A stretch of 15,111 nucleotides of DNA from NCBI GenBank assembly GCA_001839685.1, contig MLAK01001462.1, positions 1-15,111 on the forward strand, read 5' to 3'. The position numbers and the translations under genes are program-made. Under the pieces are notes generated by a model. The model did not search any database. It was not told the origin of the DNA and saw only the letters and a program-made list of their open reading frames with translations. Positions 1 through 7,959 of this stretch are shown in pieces. Source of the stretch: Tritrichomonas foetus (lineage: Eukaryota; Parabasalia; Tritrichomonadida; Tritrichomonadidae). Each line of letters opens with the position of its first letter. Position 1 is the stretch's first letter.

Positions 1-9
1 TGGTAGGAC

Positions 10-64
10 AAAGGTTTATGGGATGGTCCCACAAAATCTTTGGGGGACCATTTTGTAAACCTTT
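10..64 (+). repeat. Long hairpin (inverted repeat with G-U pairs)
   Basis: Arms 10-30 and 44-64 are each 21 nt. Seventeen positions are Watson-Crick pairs. The other four (19-22 with 52-55) are T-G or G-T, so the + strand RNA would pair along the whole arm. After one mismatch (31/43), CAAA at 32-35 pairs with TTTG at 39-42, leaving a 3-nt loop. It could be a structured RNA, the end of a transposon or a palindromic MITE, or a 3' element of a gene lying to the left. The structure is seen directly; the role is unknown. Confidence 0.75.
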
Positions 65-767
65 CATATAGGAGGAAAGATATCCCCTCGATGATTTGAA
101 GTACTTCATCATAAAATAAGACTGAAATAGAAGAATTTTTAATTATGAATGCAATATTGAAAAATTCTTTTTTTCTTTATTTAGGCAATATATTCTAGAA
201 TCAATATATTATGCATTATATTTTAAATATATTTTTATGTGAATAAGGTAAAACTTTCAATTCCACTCTTTTTCAAATGAATGATTTCTTGATAAAAGCG
301 ATTAATGGAAAAACTATTTAAAATGATTTGAATATTATGTATAATCAAGATTTAGATTGGTTATCTAAATGATTAATCAAATTTCCAAAAAATATATTTT
401 GATATCCAATTGCCAACTTTCGCCTGATAACAAATCGCTAAAATTCTTATATTTCTTTAGTTATATTAAAATAATATCATGAACATAATTTGAATGTCCT
501 TTTCCCCAGTGAAGCACCAAACTTCTCATGCATAAATAAATATCTAATTATTTCTTGGCAAAGCGTAAAATCACCTTTTTATAGACAATTAATATATTTT
601 ATACTAAAAAGAATAGGGCAACAAAAAATGTATTGAATGATCAAGACAATGTAGAATTGCAATAAATTGCCCACTTCGTATAAATATTCTGAAAAAAACA
701 TGACCAAAAATCATATTGTGAATGTGATACAAAATTTGAGAATGTTTCTGTTATTTTATTAATCATC

Positions 768-772
768 TCACA
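768..772 (+). promoter_or_regulatory. Initiator-like motif (TCACA)
   Basis: TCACA fits the trichomonad initiator consensus TCA(C/T)(A/T), with the presumed +1 A at 770. That is 23 nt before the ATG at 793, close to the short 5' UTR range known for trichomonads. The motif is short and could occur by chance in this composition. Confidence 0.35.
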
Positions 773-792
773 GTTCTAGTTCGTTTGACAAT

Positions 793-1665
793 ATGTTATT
801 TCTCTTAATTTCGACTATATTAGCAGAGAAAGTTGACTTTAATGGTGGCTCAACATACAATTTGAACATTGATGCCAATTACAGTATGTGGATTTTCCAA
901 GCAAGTGATTATTCCTATTATACCTTCACCATATCCAGTAAATCTTATACTCCAACACGAGGTGTAATACGCCTATCATCGAACGCAGATAAAGATAAAA
1001 CTCCTCCACCAACTATAACTTTTAAATTCAAACCTTCAATTTCAACATCATTCGAATATTGGTCTACACCCATAGATTTTTGATGTCTTTATTCGATGGT
1101 TCTTCCCACATCCCTCCATAAATTTACATACCAAGCAACGGAAAGCGTTGAAAATTTATGCTTTTTCTTTCCTGAACGTTCATCATTAACAGAATATCGT
1201 GTAGATTCAAGTAGCACTGTCCAGATTCATGATGGTTCAACTGAGTCATATCAGGAAAACTATATTGCAAGGAAGTCTCTCACTACTGATGAAATTACCA
1301 CAATTAGATTTCCAAATTTATTAAAGGGTGAAATTATAACAATAACTCAATCGAATCCATTGCCAACATATATTGATCAATGTAATAGATATACAACATA
1401 TGGAATAGATTCAGGAGATGGAAGTGATACCAAAACTTTGGAGATTCAAGCTGATAGTGTTAAATGTACTACACCAACAGAAACTTTTGAACCATCAAAC
1501 GTGTTCTCTGCTTCAAATACTTTCCCGTCAGCAACAGAAAAACCAAGCAACATTGGTTTGATTATTGGTATAGTCGTTGCAGTAGTCGTTGTGATTGTTG
1601 TGGCTGTTGTGGTAGTGGTTTGCATGTTAAAGAAGAAAAAAATTCAAAATCAATCAGTTCCTTAA
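793..1665 (+). pseudogene. Type I membrane protein gene with one in-frame TGA
   Basis: Two open frames (793-1083 and 1096-1665) lie in the same frame, separated by a TGA at 1081-1083 and four further sense codons, so the region reads as one gene of about 290 codons with a single stop. The N terminus is a short hydrophobic signal peptide (residues 1-11, ending ILA). The ectodomain is rich in Ser, Thr and Tyr with only three Cys after the stop, followed by a Thr/Ser/Pro-rich stalk. Near the C terminus a Gly/Val/Ile-only membrane segment (about residues 153-178 of the downstream part) is followed by KKKK and a short cytosolic tail. The stop TAA lies within TTAAAG, which supplies a TAAA polyadenylation-like signal. 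No family is recognised; it resembles the small surface proteins common in trichomonads. The TGA makes it a fresh pseudogene, an assembly error or a readthrough gene. The rest of the frame shows no decay. Confidence 0.6.
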
Positions 1666-2523
1666 AGATAACCCAAATTATTGGACATTCTAAAAATGGC
1701 AAGTTGCCAAAAAGACAAGATCTAATAAATCAAATCCAAAATTGTCATTTAAAATATTAATTTTTTCATACAAGATAAAATAAGAAATACAACTGACTGA
1801 TTCATACTTTTCAATTGTTTACATATAATTATATTTTTTCACTCAAATTGATAATAGTCCAGAATTTAAAAATATTAAACAATTATTTTGAATTACTGAT
1901 CTAATAATTGGTCCATATTTGACAAATGATTTGTAAAGTAACGATATTGATCATCTGAATCAATATTAGTTTGATGACAAATAGAAAAAAATACATTTCA
2001 CAACACGATATTTCCAGATAGCATAAAAACTGAATATTAAACAAAATCTTTTAAAAGAATGTGCAACTGATCAAGACAAAGATACTATGGCAAGTAAGAT
2101 AAGATTATATTCTCAATTAACAAAGAGAATAAGTAATGAAGTCTAATTTTTCTTCATATCGAATTGAAATGAAATCTGAGAGAGATAAGGCTTGTCTTCT
2201 TCTTCTACTCCTCCCTGATAAAAATCAAGATATTTTGACGAAAATGAATTCATAGCTTTCCATTTTCTATGTCTAAGACTTTCACATAGATTATTTCGTA
2301 TTATGGAAAATCTGACATTGAATTGTCGCCTAATGGTGAAAAATGTCTTGAAAGGCCAAATTTTGAGCTTTAGAGAGAAATGAAATTAACCTTTCTTCTC
2401 AATTTGAGATCATTATCATATTTTTAAATTTACCTGAATTTTATCAGAAAAAAGGTCACTTTTTGACCAAATCTCAAATAATTTTGTAAAATGATTCAAT
2501 TAATTGAATTTTTGACGTTATTC

Positions 2524-2534
2524 TATATAAAAAG
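2524..2534 (+). promoter_or_regulatory. TATA-like stretch
   Basis: TATATAAAAAG lies 21 bases before the ATG at 2556. Known trichomonad promoters rely on an initiator rather than a TATA box. No TCA(C/T)(A/T) motif was found close to this start, so this stretch may matter here, or it may be ordinary AT-rich sequence. Confidence 0.25.
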
Positions 2535-2538
2535 TGGA

Positions 2539-2550
2539 TTTACCGCCAAA
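2539..2550 (-). promoter_or_regulatory. E2F-like site next to the start codon
   Basis: TTTACCGCCAAA on the + strand reads TTTGGCGGTAAA on the - strand, one base from the classical E2F/DP site TTTGGCGGGAAA. It is a GC-rich island in an AT-rich upstream region and ends five bases before the ATG at 2556. The resemblance is seen directly; E2F control is inference. It may overlap the transcription start or lie in a very short 5' UTR. Confidence 0.3.
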
Positions 2551-2555
2551 GCTGA

Positions 2556-5500
2556 ATGGATCAAAAAACTCATATTTTTCGATCTCTAAATCAATTCGCT
2601 ATGGAACAACAGCCAGATAACGCATCAGATGATCGAGAAATTCCGAGTCAATATGATCAACTCTATGCAAAGTGTTTAATTCTTTCGCAATTTTTATTAA
2701 ATTCGAAAATCGACAACTATAATCAGCAGCTGTCAGCCAACAAACTCAGTAAAATTGCCTCAGAAGTTGAAGATCTGATCAATATTTTGGAACAAACAAG
2801 CAACAGTCCAAAGTCACAAATTGGAATCGAATCTAGTCGCTTTGAAGCTTTGAATTTGCTTTCTTTTACGTTAATTCTCCTTCGAAATAACGATTTTTCC
2901 CCTCAGGCAATTACGAAAAAATATGATAAATTGATTGAATCGAAAAGCGAAGAAATTCTCGAAAACGAAAACATCAAACAAAACAACTCCGAATTGTTAA
3001 CTCAAATTCTTCAACTAAAAGAAACAATTCAGTGTTATGAAAAAGTTTTTGAAATGATGAAGATGAAATTAAAAATGCCTCCAAATTATGAAATATCTGA
3101 TATCACATGTCAGTTAATGCTTGAAAATTCCGAAATAAATGAGAATGCCGATCATGAAAGTCCTGAAACGTGTCAAAATAATGAATACTTATCTGAAAAT
3201 GAACATCTCGATTTGTTGTATTTTTTAATTAATAAGTTTAATCTTCCAAAGAATTGTAATGCCGCTGATGCTATTTGTTTCTTGGAAGATTTTGAAAATA
3301 ATGAAGATTTGAAAGAATTTTTAATAAAAATGTTTAAATTGAAAAATGATTCAAAGAATAACGAAATAATAAAACAATTAGAAAAATTCTCAGAAGAATT
3401 TAATTGTCTGAAAAATAAAAATGAACAGAATTTCGAATCATTTGACGAATCAGATGTCTTTTTCATGAATACTGAAGTCGAGTCACTCAAAAAAGTTATT
3501 GCTTCATTAAATCAAGAAAATTCCAACTTAAAAGACAGAAATAAAGTTTTAAAACGTTTAATTAAAGAGAATAAAAGGGAGTCACAAACAAAGACTTCCA
3601 TAATTTCCGAATTAAATCTTAAGCTCAAAGAAATCTCCCTTCAGAAAGAAGAAATTGAACAAAAAATACCGGATTCTGAAGAAAAGGGAAACCAAAGTGA
3701 AGATAAAGAAGGAAATAATTACTTTAACGAAGAAGCTTTCACTTTCTTATCCGATCAGATTGAAAATCAATCCAAAGAATTATCATTGTTTGCAGAGGAA
3801 CGGAATTGTTTGTTTGAGTTAACGCAAAAACAATCAAAAATTATTGATTTTTATGATAATTTTTACTCGAATCTTGCGCAGAAAGAAAAAGCAAGTAATA
3901 TCACTGAAAACAATTCTTCACTAGAGGATTTTCATTCAAAAGAAAAAATTATTAAAGAAAGAAGTGATGAAGAAAAAATTCTTTTCAATATTATAGAGGA
4001 ATTTAAAACGTTTAATGATGATGAAGAAATCGAAAAAATTTTAAATGATGAATCTTTTGATGAAAGTCAGAGAATTTCTATGATTTTGAATCTTTTTTTA
4101 CAAAAAATGAAGGACAATAAACATATGTTAGAGCGTCAGAAAAATAATTTTATTGAAGTTTGTAAATATTTAACATCACTTTTAACTTTCTTAGATAAAA
4201 TTTCAAACTCTTCAGAAACTTTAAACTGGCTGATTCTTCGACCAATGCTAGGCGAACAAGATGTAAAAGAGGCACTGTTACTAGAAGCGAAAAAACTAGA
4301 TTTATTTCTAAAAGAACGACAACTTCCAACTTTGGAATTCGATATAGTTTCTGATTTTCTTCAAATTCCGATAGAAATTCAGAAGAGCCTTCAGCATGAA
4401 AACAATCACAATGAAACGCTAAAGAATACTCAAGATGAATTAGCTAATCATCAATTGCAAGTTGTTTTATTTGTTTCTGACATAATTAGGAAGTATTCAC
4501 ATCATTTGGAAGATCAAAATGAAAATTTAGAAATTCAATTGCAACGAATAAACGAAGAATTAATTAAAATGCAAGAATTGAATAATGATTTAAGAAGTTC
4601 TTTAGAGTATGAACAAAAACGATGTGCGGAAATGATGAATCTTACTAGTTTTGTTGAAGATCCAGAAAAAGGAATGCAGAAAAAGAATGAAAATTCTAAA
4701 GTCGAATTTTTGAAATTGAAGAAGCATTTAGAAGAAGTCTTAATCAAAAATAAAAAAATGAAAACTGTTTTGAAAGCAATGAAGAAAAAATTTGAACAAA
4801 AAGATCAAGATCAAGAATTACGAATTAAAGAATTTACAGATAAATTAATAGTATACCAAGATGATTTGGCCAATTTTGTAAAACAAAATGAAAATTTAAA
4901 TTCTGAAAACTATGAATTAAAAGAAACTCTAAAAAATGTAACTGATCGACTTTCGAAATTTGAAATTGAGAAAGAAAATTCGATCATTGAAACCAAAAAA
5001 GAGATTGAAACATTGTATTCGAAGAAGTTATTCGAATTAGAAACTCAAAATAATAAATTGGAAACTACAATCAATGGCTTGAATGAATTCATAGAGTTAA
5101 ATAAATCCAAGCTTCATACATCAGAAGAAAAAGAAATCGATTCATCTGATTTTATCAATCTCCAATTGGAAAACCAAACACTTCTCTCAAAAATTGAGAA
5201 TTTGAAAATAGAAAATAACGAAATGATTGCGTCATACCAAGAAAAAATTGCTTCTATCAATGAAAAAGAAAGTTCTCTTCAAAATTTGAATAATGAATTG
5301 AAAGCTCAGATTAATACTTTATCTAATAACCTTAAAGAATCGAAAATCAAAGTAAAAATGGCGCATATGAAAATAAGAACTCTTGAAGAAAAACTTGAAA
5401 GACAAGAAATTCTTCATCAAAACCAAATCAGCACACTCAAAATGAATTTCGAATTGGATATGAGTGAAAAAATTCAAGAAATTGAAATCAATAATGAAGA

Positions 5501-6215
5501 TCAAAAAAGATTGTTTTTAATGAACATTTATGAACAATTAAAAGACTTTATAGATTTCTCACAGAAAATTTCTGAAGACAATTGTTTGAAATTAATAAAA
5601 TCTTTAATTTATCAAGTCAACAATCAAAAAAGCAAAATTAAAATCGCTGAGAAAATGGTTCATGATTTCGACGAAATAAGAAAAATACTTCAAGTTCAAA
5701 ATAACAATGAAATTTTATCAAAGTTAACTTTCTTTTCTCAAAAAGCTGCATATTGCGAACAACATCAAGATGAAATCATACAATTAAATCATATTAAAGA
5801 AGATTACAACCTCATCAACAATGAATTAAAGAAATGGCACGAATGGGCCAAAAATTTACAAACAATTACCTCTGATTATTTTGTGAATTGTAATCAATTA
5901 AAAGATGATCATTTAAGACAGAAAATTGAAGAGAGACTTCTTTCAAATACAAGTAATCGTCTTATTTTAAGGAGACTTGATATTCTACGGAAAGAAAAGG
6001 GATTTTTTTTGAAGAATTGGGATACAATTCAATCCAGCAGCCAAATAAAAATTCAAAGTATCTTATTTGTGATTTTAGCGGTGAGAAGAATTCAAAAAGT
6101 ATCTGGAAAATTGCCAACGCAATCTCTAAAGTTTGAAACTCGAAATACTTCACCAAAAAATGATAACACTTCATTAACAAGCAAGCCAATTATTCCGATC
6201 AAAGCTTCAAAGTAA
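2556..6215 (+). CDS. Large coiled-coil protein, 1219 aa
   Basis: The product is rich in Glu, Lys, Asn, Gln and Leu, with no signal peptide or membrane segment, so it is cytosolic. The first 120 residues are mixed helical sequence. Heptad-like coiled coil is visible at about 130-172, 305-372, 620-695 and almost continuously at 715-1000. Between coils are acidic Asn/Ser linkers. The C-terminal part changes character: KKWHEWAKNLQ near 1095, then a basic segment with LRRLDILRKEKGFF, then a hydrophobic helix (IQSILFVILAV) and a Lys/Thr/Ser tail. That basic C-terminal segment may be the conserved part of the family. The architecture suits a golgin-like tether, a centrosomal/basal-body protein or another cytoskeletal scaffold, but coiled-coil composition cannot tell these apart and no family is recognised. 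The start is the first ATG of the frame, five bases after an E2F-like site. The stop TAA sits in GTAAAAT, giving a TAAA polyadenylation-like signal. It is intronless. Confidence 0.9.
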   Translation: MDQKTHIFRSLNQFAMEQQPDNASDDREIPSQYDQLYAKCLILSQFLLNSKIDNYNQQLSANKLSKIASEVEDLINILEQTSNSPKSQIGIESSRFEALNLLSFTLILLRNNDFSPQAITKKYDKLIESKSEEILENENIKQNNSELLTQILQLKETIQCYEKVFEMMKMKLKMPPNYEISDITCQLMLENSEINENADHESPETCQNNEYLSENEHLDLLYFLINKFNLPKNCNAADAICFLEDFENNEDLKEFLIKMFKLKNDSKNNEIIKQLEKFSEEFNCLKNKNEQNFESFDESDVFFMNTEVESLKKVIASLNQENSNLKDRNKVLKRLIKENKRESQTKTSIISELNLKLKEISLQKEEIEQKIPDSEEKGNQSEDKEGNNYFNEEAFTFLSDQIENQSKELSLFAEERNCLFELTQKQSKIIDFYDNFYSNLAQKEKASNITENNSSLEDFHSKEKIIKERSDEEKILFNIIEEFKTFNDDEEIEKILNDESFDESQRISMILNLFLQKMKDNKHMLERQKNNFIEVCKYLTSLLTFLDKISNSSETLNWLILRPMLGEQDVKEALLLEAKKLDLFLKERQLPTLEFDIVSDFLQIPIEIQKSLQHENNHNETLKNTQDELANHQLQVVLFVSDIIRKYSHHLEDQNENLEIQLQRINEELIKMQELNNDLRSSLEYEQKRCAEMMNLTSFVEDPEKGMQKKNENSKVEFLKLKKHLEEVLIKNKKMKTVLKAMKKKFEQKDQDQELRIKEFTDKLIVYQDDLANFVKQNENLNSENYELKETLKNVTDRLSKFEIEKENSIIETKKEIETLYSKKLFELETQNNKLETTINGLNEFIELNKSKLHTSEEKEIDSSDFINLQLENQTLLSKIENLKIENNEMIASYQEKIASINEKESSLQNLNNELKAQINTLSNNLKESKIKVKMAHMKIRTLEEKLERQEILHQNQISTLKMNFELDMSEKIQEIEINNEDQKRLFLMNIYEQLKDFIDFSQKISEDNCLKLIKSLIYQVNNQKSKIKIAEKMVHDFDEIRKILQVQNNNEILSKLTFFSQKAAYCEQHQDEIIQLNHIKEDYNLINNELKKWHEWAKNLQTITSDYFVNCNQLKDDHLRQKIEERLLSNTSNRLILRRLDILRKEKGFFLKNWDTIQSSSQIKIQSILFVILAVRRIQKVSGKLPTQSLKFETRNTSPKNDNTSLTSKPIIPIKASK

Positions 6216-6529
6216 AATATGTATGTTATTTTTGTGTAAAAATAAATTATCGTTATATTTCTTTGTTCTTTCTTTCATAGAAACATTTCCATTATCAAAA
6301 TAATAAGACCAAATGTGAACCACTGCTGTGTGAAAAAATGTGTGAAAATAAATTTTATAGGCACTTCTAATGCCATCAGTTGTTCACTAAACATAATGAT
6401 AAAGATTTTGCAAAATTTCTAGACAAAATAAACCATAGAATAAAAATTTATATTTCTGAGGTAGTGACTAGATATATATTTAATATATTTAACCAAAAAT
6501 TCACCACTAATTTCACCTTAGTCAAAATT
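6216..6529. other. Spacer between the coiled-coil gene and LSm4
   Basis: About 310 AT-rich bases. It contains a direct repeat TGTGTGAAAA (6327-6336 and 6339-6348). A frame continuous with LSm4 is open from 6380 (50 codons), but its sequence is unlike any LSm N terminus, so it is treated as leader. Pyrimidine-rich TCACC motifs lie 15-30 bases before the LSm4 ATG and are imperfect initiator matches. Confidence 0.5.
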
Positions 6530-6889
6530 ATGTTTCCTCTCGATTATCTTCAAGCAAGCAGTCACTATTCAGTCGAAATATGCCTAAAAAATGGTGACAC
6601 ATACAGCGGAATTCTCGAAGAATGTGATAAATGGATGAACTTCGTACTTTCTTCTGCCACACTCACAACTCATGACGGAAAAGAATCTCAACTTGAACGA
6701 GCAATGATTCGCGGTAATTCAGTTCGATCGATTTCTATGCCCAAAGCAGTAATTGAAGCAGTAAAAGAGCGCAAAACAGATTCTGAACGCACACCAGGAA
6801 ATCATTGGCGAAGAGGGAGAGGAAACTACCGTGGTGGAAGAGGTGGTGGGCCGCATCAACGTGGAGGGAAAATGAACCATGGAAAATAA
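6530..6889 (+). CDS. LSM4: U6 snRNA-associated Sm-like protein LSm4
   Basis: This 119-aa protein matches LSm4 along its length. It begins MFPLDYLQ, like the family's short N-terminal helix. The Sm1 motif spans about 12-41, with LKNGDTYSG and the D33-x-x-x-N37 pattern (CDKWMN). The Sm2 motif is at about 58-70 with I60-R61-G62-N63, the residues that bind uridine bases. The tail (about 91-119) is Arg/Gly-rich with RGRG and RGG repeats, as in human and plant LSm4, where it promotes P-body assembly and is arginine-methylated. LSm4 is in both heptameric rings: LSm1-7, which binds deadenylated mRNA ends in the cytoplasm for decapping, and LSm2-8, which holds the U6 snRNA 3' end in the nucleus. The inner ATG at 6530 was chosen because the upstream extension from 6380 has no family counterpart. 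The coding region is more GC-rich than its surroundings, as expected for a well-expressed housekeeping gene. Confidence 0.93.
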   Translation: MFPLDYLQASSHYSVEICLKNGDTYSGILEECDKWMNFVLSSATLTTHDGKESQLERAMIRGNSVRSISMPKAVIEAVKERKTDSERTPGNHWRRGRGNYRGGRGGGPHQRGGKMNHGK

Positions 6890-6977
6890 TGTGTTGTAAA
6901 TATTATTCTATTTCTATTTAATTTTTTCCATTTTTTTTTTTTTTAAAGTAATTTAAAAAAAAATCACGTCAAGCATT

Positions 6978-7340
6978 TATGCCAAATTAGGGCTCGGAAT
7001 AGTTGTTTTCTTTTGAAAAAATATGCCACTATAAAAGTACTCAAAAAGTTTTTTGACGAAGATATGGTTAGATTATTAAAATGAAAAACAAAATAGTTAA
7101 CACAATATTAATTAACTACAGCCTTATAATAACTGCCACAATAATAAGATGAATTTTAAAAAGAGTATAATTCTTCTAATTTATGAAGGTTTTCGTTAGA
7201 AACACACTAACTGTCAGCTACTCTTTTTAAAATAAGTGATATCAAATCACACACCAAATCATCATTCTAGTCTATGATACTAAACATGGCCACAAGAGGC
7301 CATAAAATAAGGCAACTATTCCGACCCATATGCCAAATTA
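6978..7340. mobile_element. MITE-like non-autonomous insertion with target-site duplication
   Basis: TATGCCAAATTA occurs exactly at 6978-6989 and 7329-7340. Immediately inside, GGGCTCGGAATAGTTG (6990-7005) faces CAACTATTCCGACCC (7313-7327), an inverted pair with one base missing, and a looser match continues about 10 bases inward. The order direct repeat, terminal inverted repeat, non-coding core, terminal inverted repeat, direct repeat is that of a transposon with its target-site duplication. It has no transposase frame, so it would be non-autonomous. A duplication of 11-12 bp and GGG-starting ends fit a Mutator-like (MULE) derivative best among known superfamilies; that assignment is inference. 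Confidence 0.6.
7153..7233. repeat. 15-bp inverted repeat inside the insertion-like element
   Basis: ATTTTAAAAAGAGTA at 7153-7167 is the exact reverse complement of TACTCTTTTTAAAAT at 7219-7233, with 51 bases between. It lies inside, but is not concentric with, the 6978-7340 element, so it may be a second, nested element or a subterminal structure. Confidence 0.6.
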
Positions 7341-7719
7341 TTGATATTAAGAATTCATCATGATATAAATTTATTTTTCATTTCTCTTAAAATACCGGGA
7401 TACCTCGCAAGATCAACAAACTCAGAAAAAACTTACTGAAACAAAGTAGAGAAAGCTAAGAGGCGAAGTGAAGGTTAACTCTTCTAGTATATTTCAATAT
7501 ATGTGTACACCCATATACTTTTTACATCCATGATAAAATAACAATTTGTTCAAATGAATTATCAGGATTCTATATTGATGATTTTTGCAACAAATAAAAT
7601 CGGAAATATCTTGATATATTATGATTTGAATATAATAGCATTTCTACTGACTGAAACTCAAGTATATTACAATGCATTTTATTTAACTGAATATTTTTTT
7701 CCTCAAAAATTCATTTTCG

Positions 7720-7959
7720 TCATTTTATTTTCCTTAGATGTGAAATATATAGTATTTTTCGAATTAATATCAATATTTGGTTGTTATAGGAAAAATAACG
7801 AAAAATATTTAAAGAACCTAATGTCATTGAATATTGAAGAAACCTAACTCCTTCACCATATTTGTTACCATCTGGATTGTTTTCAAAAAATGAAGAAATG
7901 AAGCTTAAAATGAAAAAACAATCATATAAAAACCAAATAAACAAAGCATCAAATAACAA
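7720..7959 (-). pseudogene. Possible relic of an ankyrin/DUF3447-type protein
   Basis: This 79-codon - strand frame opens at a TTG with no ATG start. It includes NNPDGNKYGEGVRFLQYS followed by MTLGSLNIFRYFSYNN. The second part has the shape of one ankyrin-type helix pair (small residue, G-S/N, hydrophobic-I-F-x-Y-hydrophobic) as seen in the large DUF3447/ankyrin families of trichomonads. Frames on both sides soon reach stops, so if the resemblance is real it is a decayed fragment. Similarity is judged from pattern memory only; chance is a real alternative in such AT-rich DNA. Confidence 0.25.

Larger units (their letters stand above)
1..792. other. Intergenic region, no gene seen
   Basis: No open frame with protein-like composition was found on either strand. 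The first 110 bases are less AT-rich than the rest and contain two inverted repeats: a long hairpin at 10-64 and a 12-bp perfect palindrome TGAAGTACTTCA at 97-108, extended by ATGA/TCAT flanks. From about 120 to 792 the sequence is very AT-rich and featureless by eye, with no tRNA-like T-loop and no RNA gene recognised. The last 25 bases hold an initiator-like motif for the gene at 793. Confidence 0.6.
1666..2555. other. Intergenic region, no clear gene
   Basis: About 890 bases, very AT-rich. No tRNA, snRNA or repeat array was recognised. A - strand frame stays open for roughly 80 codons (about 2140-2390) but has no upstream ATG and resembles nothing known to me. The last 35 bases hold the only regulatory-looking sequence, just before the coiled-coil gene. 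Confidence 0.55.

Noticed and set aside
1040..1100. An intron removing the TGA at 1081
   Set aside because: No trichomonad-type donor (GTATGT-like) or ACTAAC...CAG acceptor lies around the stop.
793..1665. A genetic code in which TGA is sense
   Set aside because: Trp is encoded by TGG throughout and the long genes contain no in-frame TGA, so the standard code is assumed.
2140..2390. - strand frame open for about 80 codons, containing KAMNSFSSKYLDFYQGG
   Set aside because: No ATG near its beginning, no recognised similarity, and a length expected by chance; could be rechecked with a protein search.
3173..3490. Antisense frame inside the coiled-coil gene, with similar ones at 4535-4747, 5319-5504 and 5962-6189
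   Set aside because: Phe/Ser-rich mirror images of Glu/Lys-rich coding sequence; shadows without start context or protein character.
7554..7847. 97-codon + strand frame rich in Ile, Phe and Tyr
   Set aside because: Looks membrane-like only because the DNA is AT-rich; no signal, no repeat pattern, no initiator-like motif.
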